In this document: positions 9,828 through 22,540 of the stretch, in pieces
Layout: the number at the start of each line of letters is the position of its first letter
Numbering within the stretch: the first letter of the stretch is position 1
Origin: Diphasiastrum complanatum
Lineage: Eukaryota > Streptophyta > Lycopodiopsida > Lycopodiales > Lycopodiaceae
Direction of reading: 5' to 3'
Assembly (NCBI GenBank): GCA_029204225.1
Contig: CM055103.1
Location: 43,594,604-43,658,603, forward strand
DNA: 64,000 nt
Notes under the pieces: model-generated
What the model was told of the DNA's origin: nothing
Databases searched by the model: none
The model's input: only the letters and a program-made list of their open reading frames with translations
Position numbers and translations under genes: made by a program

Positions 9828-12800
9828 CTTGCTGTGGGTCAGAGGGCCAGATGGGCGGACATTGGGCATATCTGATTGCCCCAGGATTTCTGATGAGGAT
9901 CTGCAGAGGTTGTCTACCATGTACGGGCCCGATACTACATCACAGGGTTCTAGACAGGGACAGGTAGCAGGAGCAGCTACAGGCAGGCATGCAGGAGGGC
10001 TATAGGCAGGCAGGCAGGGCCTACCATGGATATTGGGCCTAGTACATCACGGGCAAGGCATGGTACAGCTGCAGGGCGTAGTACATCACGGGTTGGGCAT
10101 GGTACAGGTGCAGGGCCCAGTACATCACTGGCAGAGCATGGTACAGCTGCAGGGCCCAGTACAGCACGGGCAGAGCATGGTTCAGGTGCAGGGCCTAGTA
10201 CAGCACCTTTAGTTCCATCCGCAGCAGCAGCAGGACCATCAGATGAGCATGTTGGTTCAGCAGCAGCGGGTGCTTCTCGACCCTCCTGCTCGGCAGCAGA
10301 TGCACCACATGCCTCGACAGATGTTGCCAGAGAGAGAGACACACCCACGGATCAGCCATCCGTTGGGCATGCTAGACCACGAGCACCATATACACAACAG
10401 AGAGGGGTTAGGCCCAGACAGCAGACCCTTGATCGATGCGGCTGGCAGAGAGAGCATCAGGCCCGTTGCACTCGACTGTGTGGCCAGTTCTTTTACGAGT
10501 GCGGCATTGCCTTTGTTGTTGCTGACACTTGGGTGTTCAGGGAGTTCTGTGCACAGATGGCGGCCGTGGATGCTACATGGACACCTCCCAGGCGAGAGGC
10601 ACTACGAGGCAGGTTGCTTCGTCGGGAGGAGGAGACCATCACGCGGGAGCTGAGTTCCATTCGCTCAACTTGGCAGATGTAAGTACTTTGTTTCCATAAA
10701 CCCATTGCATGCGTTTAGGGTTTACTCGTGGCGCAATTTTTGCATGTGGCTAATGGGTGTTTTGTAGCAGGTATGGATGCACGATATTGAGTGATGGATG
10801 GACCGACATTCGTCGGCGATCCGTCATCAACGTCTTGCTTTCTTGCCCGCTTGGCACAATATTCCTACGTGGCGTTGATGCCACTCAAGGTGGTGACGCC
10901 GCCTCGAACTGCAAGCAAATGGGCGAGATTATGTTGAACATTGCATAGACTTGCTCATCCATGACCTATGTGCGCTTCCATGGATCAGAGAGGTATAGTT
11001 TGTTCTATTTGCTATGCTTTCTTCCTTCGATGCTGCTAACCACGTCTCAATACTGTCTAAACTTTTGTACTGGATGTTTGTGTTGCAGATCACTTCTATG
11101 GCCATGCGCCTGGTCTTTTTTGTGACAGGAAGAGGTGCTGTGTACGACGACGAGTTCTGGAGAGCTGTTGAGGAGATTAGTGGGATCCTTCTACCCATTT
11201 ACAGAGTGCTGCGCCTGGTAGACCGTGAGGGGTGCACCCTCGGTCTCATTTATGAGTTCATGGACCGCATCGGCGAGGGGATTCTGTTGTCAGCCTTGGA
11301 CGAGCACAGGTATGACTCTTCAGTGTCTAGTTTGTTGTTTCTCACTCGAGTCTGATGCGTTTCTTTTATGCTATGGTTTAGTGATTGTTGTAATTTGTCT
11401 GCTGCAGGAGGCGCGAGATCTCACGTATCTGGGAGGCCAGATGGGACTACTTCCACCGACCCATCCACGCCGTAGCCCACATGTTGCACCCCTTGTGGCG
11501 CTCTTCCCGAGAGAGGGACGATCCGGAGCTGCACCAGGGATGGGTGGAGTACACGGAGCACGTATGGCCCGGACCAGGTACGTGTGAGAAATCGGTTGAT
11601 AGCAATGTTATTGTAGTATTGTACTCATTGGTAGTGTCTGAATTCGAGGGGTCTTACATGTGCCATGTTTTTCCTTTTGCAACAGGTCCGATGCTGGCCA
11701 ACATTGCAAGCCAGCTGCTCGCATTTGAGCGCTTCCAGTTTCCTTTCAATGGAGAGCAGAGTCGGCGGAGGGAGGATCAGTTGAGGCCCGTTACATGGTG
11801 GTGCATCCACGGGCGCAGCACAGGTGACCTGAGGCGATTGGCTGAGAGAGTCCTTGCACAAGACTGTTCAGCAGGAGCTTGTGAGCGAAATTGGAGCACC
11901 TGGGCCTTGTATCACATGCAGAAGAGGAACAAGTTGTCCATCGAGCAGTGTAGGCGGTTGGTGTTTGTGAACACCAACGGCCGTATGCTGAGGCGCACAC
12001 GAGGAGAGGGTCAGATGCTCGAGGTGAGTCCACATCATCACCCCTTTTTTCTTGCTATGCTTTGATGAATTGATTTGCTTTCAAAATATGCAGTGAGTTG
12101 CACAATACCTGCCTGACAACAATGTATTGTTTTTGGTTGCAGGTGGACCCTGACACTTGCTTGGTGGATTCGATAGCTGCTGCTCCTCGGGCACCACCCA
12201 CATAGGAGGAGATGGATGATGAGATCCATAGAGAGTTCTACAGACAGGAACAGGCAGACGCACGGGCTTTACGGCGGCAGAGGAGGACAGAGAGGCAGAG
12301 GGAGAGGGCTGAGGATGGAGATGACGAGGGCTCGGAGGGTGGAGAGATGCTCGCGGCAGACTATGTGGAGGAGGAGGAGTGGGTTGAGGGGGATACGGAG
12401 GAGGACGAGGAGATGTGGGCGGAGGCACAGGGGGATGACCTGGCTGACCTGCTGGTGGACCCTGATGCAGAGACAGAGGAGGAGCCAGCCATTCCTGCAC
12501 GTAGGCCTAGGGGGAGACCTAGAGGTTCTGGGAGGGGGGGGCTGAGTACTCTTTTTGTAGATAGGAGTGGAGCATCACAGGCAGCCGTCGGCCAGGCATC
12601 ACACAGTGGGTAGGGCCATCCCAGGGCGTAGGGTCACAGCCACCTGACACACAAGCACGACGGAGTAGACACAGGGCTGGGGGCAGCCAAATGGGGGCTA
12701 GAGGAGGGGAGAGAGGCAGAGGGAGAGGCAGAGGGAGAGGTAGAGGCAGGGGGAGGGGGTGGTCCAGAGCCAGGGCACGCAACAGAGACCTAGAGCACGC

Positions 12801-12923
12801 AGCAGAGCCAGGGCCACACCACGGCATATGGCTCCCTCCAGTTCCGATTCATCTGCGGACGCATGGGACCTGCAGTCCACAGATTTGAATGATTTATCCT
12901 ACCATGACTCTGACGAGCCTTAG
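9828..12923 (+). pseudogene. hAT transposase gene (DUF659 type), hAT1
   Basis: A spliced hAT transposase. Likely exons: up to 10678; 10771-10948 (DUF659 start, YGCTILSDGWTDIRRRS); 11089-11309; 11408-11577; 11686-12023; 12143-12923; most junctions have GT/AG and matching phase. The hAT C-terminal dimerisation domain is in the 11686 exon (CERNWSTWALYHMQKRNKL). The protein ends with an acidic stretch, a Gly/Arg-rich stretch and SYHDSDEP at 12923. Lesions: the N-terminal BED zinc finger is missing at the LTR edge; the middle of DUF659 with the VVTDNA motif is deleted after 10948; TAG at 12203; at least two frame changes between 12610 and 12830. Confidence 0.88.
10035..10229 (+). repeat. 39-bp tandem repeat coding a 13-residue unit
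   Basis: Four full units and a degraded fifth, starting at 10035, 10074, 10113, 10152 and 10191, inside the hAT1 first exon. Each codes a variant of GPSTSRAEHGTAA. Confidence 0.9.
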
Positions 12924-13088
12924 TTGTATAGTTTTCATTACGTTCATGGAACATCATTGTACCCCTTTTTGGTGCCATGTGGCCTGATATTATATATTAT
13001 GATGATCCTATTCACAGCATTGTCTTGATTCAGTATTGTTCTTTGTGGTTTTAGTTCAGTAACTTGGGTTTTATGGTTTATGATTTAT

Positions 13089-13544
<456 letters not shown>

Positions 13545-13606
13545 AATCCCGAATCGCGAATCGGGATCGCGATTCTGATGTGATTCAGAATCGCGCTGCA
13601 ACTATG

Positions 13607-13641
<35 letters not shown>

Positions 13642-13700
13642 TCTTAGTTGCCCGTTCCGGAATGGAACGCGTTCTAGCGTTCCGTTCCGGAACGATGCCC
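13545..13700. repeat. (AT)n tract between AATCGCGATT and TTCCGGAA word blocks
   Basis: At 13545-13600 repeated GAATCGCG/CGCGATTC words end in GCTGCAACTATG. Next comes an (AT)n tract (13607-13644, one C interruption), then CTTAGTTGC and a block built from TTCCGGAA and GGAACG (13651-13700). The left flank is the reverse complement of the right flank of the tract at 3686-3723. Confidence 0.8.
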
Positions 13701-14127
13701 TCAAAAAAAAAAAAGAACGTTTTTTTAACAAAGGATTTAATCAAATATCCAAAGTCTTGTTGTTTTTTTAAAAACTCCCCCTATCGCTGCAACAACCAAA
13801 TAATTGTGCAGATGTGTTCGCCATCATGCAAAACAAACCGCTCCATAAAGTCCCACAAGAACGTTCGTTGATTGACAATGACCTTCATCTGCAAAAACAT
13901 GATACGCGTTAAGTTAATGCGATTACCTAAAACATACTCAATAGTAAGTCGGAATGAAAATACTCGCTCGCTCCAACAACCTGCATGACGAAATCTACAG
14001 AAAAGAAACACAATGTTAGTATAAGCCTTATGTCAAATCAAATACTAAACGTTAAATGCTGACTATATCCAAGAGCCTCTTTCTACACAACCTTCTCAGT
14101 GTACAAAATTTGACAGATTTTTCTCTC
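13701..14127 (-). other. Unassigned, probably 3' part of the Helitron region
   Basis: Lies downstream of the helicase end on the minus strand. No clear Helitron terminal hairpin or CTRR end was found. Short frames only. Confidence 0.3.
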
Positions 14128-14226
14128 CAAATCTAACCCTAACTCTAACCATAATTTTAACTCTAACTCTAACTCTGCTTTGCATCCCAAATGCTAAGTC
14201 TAACCCTAACTCTAACTCTAACTGTA
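14128..14226. repeat. Degenerate interstitial telomere-like repeats
   Basis: Two clusters of CTAACCCTAACTCTAAC-type units separated by a unique stretch, close to the CCCTAA family of telomere repeats but with many CTCTAA variants. They lie just downstream of the Helitron helicase. Confidence 0.7.
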
Positions 14227-14279
14227 CCTTGCATCCCAAAACCATAAACCATAAACATCACTTCAAACTTACTACTACA

Positions 14280-14937
14280 ACATTTCTGAATACACAATGT
14301 TCTGAGTGTACCTCGCCACTCCATCCACATCCGTAAATCGATTGTCCTTGTCAATAATCAGCACATGAAGACTTGCTGCATTTTGCACTCTCGATAGTGC
14401 AACATACAACTGCCCATGACTAAACACAGGCCGAGGCAAAAAAAATCACCCTCGAAAACAATTGGAACTCCTCCAACTGGAGCATCGATACTCAATATAT
14501 CTCGTAGAGATCGATCCACACACTTTATAGCATACTTAGGCGCCATGGGAGCCTCATCCCAAATGATGAGTCGACATGCCACGAAAAGCGTACCTAACGC
14601 AAATGTTGCATGTCGAGCTCTTATTCAATTCCGTTGGAGGAATTTTTAATCGAGAGTGTGTTGTCCTACCACCTTTCGTCAACAGTGCAACAATCCCACA
14701 TGATGCAACTGCCAATGCTATCCACCCTTGTGCATGCACGTACGACAACATGACACTATACAGGTACATCTTGCCTGTACCACCCGGGCCATCTACAAAA
14801 AATACTCCACCCACTCTCCGAACAACATGCTCACGTAATACACAGTCGAAAATCTTTCGCTGATCAACGTTCAATATCTCAATGCCAACTTCAACCTCTG
14901 AAGGGTTCTCATCGAGAAACATCTCCTCGCGAAACAA
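14280..14937 (-). pseudogene. Helitron Pif1-type helicase, internally deleted
   Basis: The minus strand gives motif I (Walker A, VDGPGGTGKMYLY, with Met where Thr is usual) near 14800 and motif II (Walker B, LIIWDEAPM) near 14560. It then jumps within about 140 bp to the last helicase motif (GQLYVALSRVQNAASLHVL) near 14400. The motifs normally between them are missing. The frame ends with GVARYTQNIVYSEML near 14290. Part of a rolling-circle Helitron transposase. Confidence 0.88.
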
Positions 14938-15033
14938 TGGAGATGAACCAAAATCGACATTGGAGACGGCCTCCCTATAACATGCCCAAAAATACCATTG
15001 TGTTCTTCAGCAGGTCGATCAAATGCTGAAGCT

Positions 15034-15888
15034 TCATGCTAAAAACCCTCGATACCAAATCAGGCCTATCTGTTGGAATCGCAACTCTCTCCTCACCTCC
15101 AACCAATTTGGGTTCGCCGTCATCGTGATAAACAAATCGGGAGAACCCAATTCCCTAACGACGACCATAGCATTTTCGTATTGCTGATGCATATGACACT
15201 GTGAACCGATGTAAGAAGATGGAAGCACTACTCGCGTTCCTATGTCGCTAGCCGAATGAGCTCCCAGGGCATCAACAATACCGCTACGAATCTCTCTACG
15301 AAAACTGTGTTGATTATTGTAGTAGTAGTTCATGTTATTTTGCACCATCTTTGCCATCATGTCACATGCGTACTCTTGCAGCAGCCTTCCACCCAAATGG
15401 ATCGGTTAAACATGCTTTGCACGAACCTGTAAATGATAGCAGTAAAACTCTCGAACAGTGATAGCTTTGTGACTACTCTCTAAATGCTCTTCAAACGCAT
15501 AAAAAAGTGCATCGTTATGGACAACATCATCAGCACGTGCGTCATCTCTGACGTGCAGATGTGGGATTCCCGAATACAACCCATCGGTACCAAATGGAAA
15601 TATCAAAACAATATGCAATGCATCATATGACGAATGATGTTGTGTGATGAATTGCAAACCATCATGAATGGAATGCAGTATGATGTCACGCATTCTGTCA
15701 CTCGGAGTCTCGTCTAAAGGCATAAGCACCGGAATCTCATTGCTCGTGGGAGCATTGAATTGCCTGCTCACTCTACTCTGCGAACAACCTGATACTATGC
15801 GGAGACGAATATCCTTTGTGACGTTCTCCCGCATGATCTGCGCAACGTTCTTCCAACGTTGCACAAATGGAATCACATCCACCATCAT
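15034..15888 (-). pseudogene. Helitron Rep / helicase-like N-terminal domain
   Basis: Two frames (15888-15406, 15396-15034) give the Helitron helicase-like N-terminal region, with GRLLQEYACDMMAKMVQNN, RVVLPSSYIGSQCHMHQQY and PDLFITMTANPNW. The second HUH-containing stretch and the tyrosines expected downstream are not seen before the jump to the Pif1 part, so the nicking domain is incomplete. The fragment meets gypsy G2 sequence near 15947. Confidence 0.85.
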
Positions 15889-17265
15889 GCTCTGCAGGAC
15901 AAAGACAACATCACGCCTAAGCTCGGGGTTCAGAGATAATCTCTGATCCTCCCAATGAAAAATTCACACTTAGGTTTCTTAGCAGAAAGCTTATGCTTTC
16001 TAAGCAGCGAAACACCTTTCTGAGGTGTTTAAGATGCTCCTTCCTCGTTTTACTGTAGACGAGGATGTCATCTAAAAATATGACTACAAACTTACCCAAG
16101 TATGGTCTGAGGACACTGTTCATCAAGGTCATAAAGGTAGCTGGAGCATTTGTGAGCCCAAAGGGCATCACCTTAAACTCATAATGACCGTGACGAGTCC
16201 TGAAAGCTGTTTTCGGAACATCTTTCATTTTTATACAGACCTGATGATATCCTGATCTAAGATCAATTTTACTGAAAAACTTAGCCCCGTCGAGTTGGTC
16301 AAACAACTCGTCTGCCCGAGGCATTGAATACTTATTCTTTATTGTGACTTTATTGAGGGGTCTGTAATCTATGCAAGACGCATAGACCCCTCTTTCTTTT
16401 TCACCAATGGGATTGGTGAGGCCCATGGTGAACTACTGGTTTGAATTTGGCCTTTCCCAAGATAATCTGTTAACTGCCTAGTTATTTCTTCATCCTTTAT
16501 TCGGCTGACCCGATACAGAGGTTTAGAAACAGGTGCTGTACCTGGTACTAGGTTTATTACATGATCTACATCTCTGCTAGGTGGTAAACCATGCGGTAAA
16601 TCTTCAGGTAAAACATCTTTAAATTTAGACAATAAAGTTTCTAATTTACTTACTTTTTGCTGTAATAGAAACTTCTAGAATAAACTGAAAGTCACATAAG
16701 AATACCTGATGGTCGTTATCTCTGATTAACTGACAGAGCTCTGAACTGCAGACCATAGGACTGTTGGGAACATCCTGCTCCCCATGCAACTGGATCTCTC
16801 GGCCGTTATGCTGAAAGCTGAGGGTGTTCTCCTGATAATTTCAGTGGAGGGAAGTTAATAAGCTGTAGAGGCAATCTCTCTCGAGAACAAGGTCTGTACG
16901 ATCGAAAGTTTATTTCATCTTGATACCCCTGAATACCAAGATTTAGATTACTTACCATAGTTTTCCAAATTTTTTTGTCTTCACCCTTAGCTAAAGAAAC
17001 TATGTACCTATGTTGACTAGGTACCTCCGGAAGTTTGAGTTTTTTAACTAGGGTGTAGTTGATGAAATAATGGGTTACACCCTGCACACTAAATTCTATC
17101 CCAAAACCGCTTAGATTTCAAGAACTGGCTATCGGAAACAAGGATAGATGCCTGATCCTACAACGAAGGATCTGTACTACTGATTCTTGAAAGTTGAAAA
17201 GAGATTCTATACACTCTACTACTTTCTCCCTTGCTGAAAACTAAAACTCCCCCAAAGATGGAGAT

Positions 17266-17278
17266 GGCTCTGATACCA
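17266..17278 (-). promoter_or_regulatory. Primer-binding site of gypsy G2
   Basis: The minus strand reads TGGTATCAGAGCC, complementary to the 3' end of initiator-Met tRNA, one base from the LTR edge. Confidence 0.92.
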
Positions 17279-17279
17279 G

Positions 17280-17637
17280 TGTTAGAAGTCTCAACACCAC
17301 AGTAGGGCAAACACTAACTGCTCCACCCAACCTTGACTACTCCCTGATATGGAGCAAGCCCCTCCTAGCCCAGTGTGAGGACTGGTAGCATGCATATTGC
17401 CAAGTGTCGGCCACGTAGCACTGATGTGGCCGACTGCACGTCGGGACCCAACAAGGGGCCGTATCCTGCTGACAGGGTCCCTATGCTGTGTTAGGCCCGC
17501 CATGTCTATGGACCGTGCCGGGGCATATTACTCACATTGTCTTGCCCTGTTGGACGTGTACGTTGGACACGCCCCTAACTGTGGTATCTAACCTCCTGTG
17601 TTCTCTAGGGTTCGGCACTAGTTACGTGCTCGTAACA
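17280..17637 (-). repeat. 5' LTR of gypsy G2 (358 bp)
   Basis: Starts TGTTAGAA and ends CGTAACA, giving a TGTTA/TAACA inverted pair. Same length as the G1 LTR and aligned to it almost throughout. Confidence 0.93.
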
Positions 17638-17662
17638 GTATACTAAATAGATATTAGAGACT

Positions 17663-17768
<106 letters not shown>

Positions 17769-20700
17769 ATGCCAAGGAATAGGGATCCTTTGTGGGATCA
17801 CGTCACCATCGCTGCGGCCTATGGCACATTGGGCATGAAGAGATGGACTTGTAGATACTGTCTTACATTGGAGGGCCCTCACGCATCAGGGCACATTTGT
17901 TACGTTTGAGGGGGTACGAGATTGCTCCTTGCATGCATGCTCTTGACACTAGGGGGCCCTCACGCATCAGGGCACATTTGTTACGTTTGAGGGGGTACGA
18001 GATTGCCCCTTGCATGCATGCTCCTAACACGCTACTCACTCCTGTTGCGCATGCATGCTCCTAACATGCTACTCACTCCTGTTGCATCGAAGGAGGTTGG
18101 CCCTTCGAGGATGGGGCCCAGACAGAGAGGTAAACATTCAACTCTTACACTTCAAAGCTCAAACATTCAAATTTCACATTGATCAAGTTTTGACTCACAT
18201 CAAGTTTGAAGTTTCAAATTCAACGATCATTGATCTGAGATCATCTAAATTCTAATTTATAAATTGTATTGTTTGTCTTTTTTGGCAGATCTAGATGCAG
18301 TGGTGGCGACACAGCCAGAGGCCACCACATCACGCCCCCCAGTTGCCATCCGCTCGCCCCTCGCTTCCCATGGCTCAAAGGACAGAGCTGCAGATGAGGC
18401 AAGGCCTAGTACTCGGCATGACCCACCTTCTGGTGCAAGATCCTTGACACCACCTTCAGCGGTGACCATATCGGCACCACATCATCCACTTGAGAGAGGG
18501 AGAGGTAGACGGGGCCGCACTACACAGCTGGGGGTAGGGAGTACTATGTGTTCACCTTCGCTCCCAGAGCCATGGCAGAGGCAGAGGCAGAGGTTGCAAT
18601 TGTTCTACACCTGTGATCTGCCATTTCATCTGGCTATACCCCGGCATGGAGGAGGGCGATGAGTGTAGTGAGTGCGATTGGGCAAGTGTGGCCGGAGCCA
18701 TCTTGTGAGCACCTGAGGACGAAGGTAGTCTTGATGAGCGGGCTTCTGTTGACCAAAAGCTAGAGCCTCTAAGGAAGGCATGAGCCCAGTACGTACTACT
18801 ATCCTTTTAAATTTATGCACTGTAAACTTTAAAGACTCTATGATGATTGATCATTGATGTGTAGTATGTACATTGTAATTTGTACATTAAGTTTTCATAT
18901 ATTGTGGTGGCATTGCACAATGCATACTTATTACTTGTTAATAGCAGCTAGCTATTTATGTTTAATCATGAATCATGATTGTAATTTGCCAATTTTCAAT
19001 TGATCATTTATCATTGAAATTTGCCATGAAATTTGAATTACGATCTTGGATCTATCATCTTGTCTTGTCACTTGTGCAACACTACAATGTGATTCGTGAC
19101 TTGTCACCTGTGAACCAGGTATGGTTGCACCATCATATCTGATGGTTGTAGCGATACGAGGAGGCGCCACATATTGAATATCTTGGTGTCTTCGTGCATG
19201 GGGACGATGTTTCTCAGATCCATCGACACCTCTGGGGAGGCAGTCACGGGCGACTACATGTTCTCACACATTCGAGCTGCCATTGAGGAGGTCGGACCAC
19301 AACACGTTGTACAGGCATATATATTATACTTATTACAATTTACTATAATGTTAAATGGTAATTTGTAAATGTTAATGTTGAAACTTGAATGGTCATTGTT
19401 CAATGGTGATTGATTAGCAATGGATTATGGTTCACTAAGCACTTGAATTCGGAATTCCAAAGTCATGCACATTGCATTGTATGGTTGTGCAGGTGGTCAC
19501 AGATAATGCGTCAAACTGCATCTCCATGGGTAGGCTCGTTAATGAGACCTACCCCCACATCTTTTGGACACCTTGTGCTGCACACTGCCTGGACTTGTTC
19601 GAGGATGTGGCCAAGATTCCATGGATTGTGGAGGTGGTGCGTACGACACGGTTCTTGGTGAGATTCGTCACCAAGAAACCCAGGATCCTGGCCATGTTCA
19701 GGAGACAGTCCACCTTGGATGTCTTGAGACCTGCCCCCACCAGGTATGCAAGTTGCAAGTTGCAACTCAAATTTGAATGCGCTTCTGTTGGTAAGTATTT
19801 ACTGTTTAGTTAGTAGTTACTAGTAACTAAGTAATGGCTATTGTAGTTTGTAAATTTGCGAGCACTCAGCATGAAACATTCAATGTTCAATGTAGTATGT
19901 ACCTAACTACCTACTAGTAACTACCTAGGCCCTACTCTTGAATGTTCAATGCAATGCATCATATTTCATGCATGTATTGTGATCTCAGAAGTTAGAACTT
20001 GTCACTTGTGCCCCGTGCAGGTTTGCATTTATGTTCTTGGTCCTGGAACGACTGCTGAAAGTTTATCAAGGCTTGAGGCAGATGGTTGTTGCCGTTGAGT
20101 GGGCGCAGTGGGGACCATCACAAGAGCCCAAGAGTAAGAGATTCGAGTAGACCGTTATGTATTCATCATTTTGGGATGAGGCTCGATCCATTGTGGTGGG
20201 CCTACAGCCTATCTACATTGTCCTGCGCCTTACAGATCGAGAGGGCTGCACGTTGGGCCTCTTGTACGAGTTCATGGACAGGCTGGGCGAGTAGTTGAGC
20301 CTTTGCACGACCATTAGCCCAGAGAGGTATATCAAGATTCAAATTTCAATTGTGGTATGTAGTATGTAGTATGTGCTATTTAGTATGATTAATAATTATT
20401 AATGTGTCTTCAATCTTGATTCTTGCAGGCTTGCGGAGGTCCGAATCCTTTGGTTGAGTAGGTGGGAGTGGTTTCATAAGCCCCTGCTCCATCCACTTTG
20501 GAGGAATGAGCAGCAGTACACAAATAGGGAGCTCAGGGATGGCTGGAATGCCTATATCTCCCGAGTTTATCCTGATGTACGCAAGCAGGATAACCTGCTG
20601 GATGAGCTCCAAATTTTCATGCAAGAGACCTTGGAGTTCGCCACTGGCCTCGACGCTTTTGAGAGAGGGTGATAAATTGACCATGGTCCATTACAGTTTA

Positions 20701-21624
20701 AACTTCACATTTTACTGCACAATTAGTCAATCATATTGTAACTTGTTGGAACTTGGTTGCAACTTGCTAGTACTGATTGCCCCTTGAACTGTGATTCAGG
20801 CTAGCTGTGTCCCGTGTCATGGTGGTCGAAGTTTGAAGTTGATGTCCCCAAATTGTGTCGCCTTGCCATCAGGATTCTGGAGTGTCCATTCCTTGATTCA
20901 CATGAAGAAGAGGAATCGACTCTCATCTGCACAGTTGGAGAGGTTGGTGTACGTACACGCCAACCTGAGACTTTTGGGTAGACTCCAGACCACTGCAGAG
21001 CCTATCCAGGTAACTTGTAAGCCATAAATTATAATTTCTAAATTCTAACATGTGATCCATCATCCCAGGACCCAGTTAGTAGATACTAAATAGATCATAG
21101 TAGACTGTAGCTAAATTTTAACTTTTGTCGGCCCTCCAAATTTTGTCTTGATTCAATGTGCATCGTGACATGTGCGTAGGTTAATCCCGATCTAATCGAT
21201 GTGGCAAAGGTTCCAGAGTTGCCACCGAGAGACTAGTCAGAGGAGGACGTGTACGCATTCCTCCATGAGGAGGCCATGCAGAGTCCAGGTGAGAAATCAG
21301 GATTGTCTAAGGTCTTGAATTAAATTTTTGAAGTTCAAACTAATTATTGTAATTTACTAATTTGTAGGCAATAATACGTTTGTCCCTCCTTGTGTGCACT
21401 ATGCAGGACCTGTCACTCGAGTAGAGCGCAGGAGGAGGGTAGGAGAGGGTAGCAGCTCCCGTGCTCACAGCCCTGACGACGAGGACGAGTCTGAGTCGGA
21501 GGCATCGTTAGGGTCAGAGTCCTCAGAGGAGGAGTATGTGGGTGAGTCCGAGGAGGGCGGGGATGAGGATGAGGGGCATCATACCTCTGCCTCCGATGTT
21601 GAAACAAAATTACAATCTACGTAG
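17769..21624 (+). pseudogene. hAT transposase gene (BED zinc finger, DUF659), hAT2
   Basis: The first ATG is at 17769; the N-terminus looks like a BED zinc finger (RDPLWDH, then WTCRYC) but meets a stop near 17909. DUF659 exons start at 19119 (YGCTIISDG) and 19493 (VVTDNASNCISMGR, TPCAAHCLDLFED), ending 19743. The next exons start at 20021 and 20429. The end has IHMKKRNRLSSAQLERLVYVH (about 20898-20990), but the CERNW part of the dimerisation domain is missing. An acidic exon ends at 21624. Stops at about 20148 and 20291 and a frame break near 20870 mark it as dead. It resembles hAT1 in the stretch PIY-VLRL-DREGCTLGL-YEFMDR-GE. Confidence 0.87.
17874..18085 (+). repeat. Nested tandem duplications in the hAT2 5' region
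   Basis: A unit with an 81-bp period (starts 17874 and 17955) is followed by a 37-bp unit in two copies (18012-18048, 18049-18085). The duplication spans the end of the BED-like exon. Confidence 0.9.
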
Positions 21625-22255
21625 TACGGTCTAGACTCTAGCTAGTAGCTACCATTATCCATATCACTGTATCAGACTAGTCAGTGGTCACTAGTCACTA
21701 ATAACTATTATCAGGATTCAGGAATCAGCTTTGAGCTCAAATTTCAATTATACTCCTAATTTCTAAACCTTAAGTTCCAAGTGTCAAGTTCCAACTCCAC
21801 AATCTCCTTAGCAAGCACTTAACAGATCCTTGTACCCAGTTCCCAGGATATGGTTACAAGTTACAACTTACTGCATTTCTCTTAAACTTGGGTCATTCTG
21901 TTTTGATACATCATACGACAGGCCACAAGAGATCTGATTATCCTGATATCTGTAAATTTAGAGGAAATTGTTTAGCTATTAAGTATTTGTAGTATGTACA
22001 GTGAATATATGACTTTTACATCAGAGAAAATTATTGTTTTTTGAAAAATGAAAAAAACAGGTTCGAACCGTTTTCCGATTCGAGCTTGGCCTGGCTGTTC
22101 GAACCTCAAAGAATCGGTTCGAACTGGCCGGTTCGAATCAACCTGTTTGAATCGGGGTGTAACCTTGAAGGCATGTGTGAAAGAGATCATCATATATAAA
22201 ATCGAGCCATATGACACTGTTATGGAGTACAACGATGTCTGATGAAACAAAAAAA
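21625..22255. other. Unassigned spacer with a GGTTCGAACC word block
   Basis: No gene. From about 22058 to 22170 the sequence repeats GGTTCGAACC and GATTCGA-like words, the same style as the blocks near the (AT)n tracts but without a microsatellite. Confidence 0.5.
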
Positions 22256-22540
22256 CTAAGACTTGTTGGTACCATCCGAGTCTATGCTGAACTGCTGATT
22301 GAAGGGGTCGGCGAGTGAGTCCGAGGGAACCATGCGTCGTGGTGAGACTCTAGCTGTGCTGTCGCTACCTCTGGCCCTGCCCCTACCTCTGCCTGTCTCT
22401 CCCAAACCCCATCCCTCTCTACTCCTAGCTCTACCCAAGGGGGGTCTCCCTCTAGGCCTGCGAGTCTGCGTATCAGGAACCTCTAGCCCTACATCCCTCT
22501 GGGACGGCCCTACCCACTCAAACGGTGCCTGGCCAATGGC
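22256..22540 (-). pseudogene. hAT C-terminal tail fragment, hAT3
   Basis: The minus strand codes a Gly/Arg-rich tail (GRARSREGWG, GRGRGRARGS) then SPRRMVPSDS and ends FSIDSDGTNKS. This parallels the end of hAT1 (TPRHMAPSSS, then a serine/aspartate-rich end). No catalytic or dimerisation part is left. Confidence 0.65.

Larger units (their letters stand above)
15948..17637 (-). mobile_element. Ty3/gypsy G2, truncated
   Basis: Second copy of the G1 family. From the right: LTR (17637-17280), primer site (17278-17266), then a deletion that removes gag, a protease remnant (17087-16800, with FINYTLVKKLKLPEVPSQHR) and reverse transcriptase (about 16640-15950) with [12 protein letters not shown] and [10 protein letters not shown]. 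It stops where the Helitron fragment starts. Base 17638 onward (GTATA) could be one target-site copy, but the other end is lost. Confidence 0.9.

Noticed and set aside
12081-12500. Proline-rich minus-strand frame opposite the hAT1 end
   Set aside because: It is the antisense of the acidic, GA-rich hAT1 coding strand.
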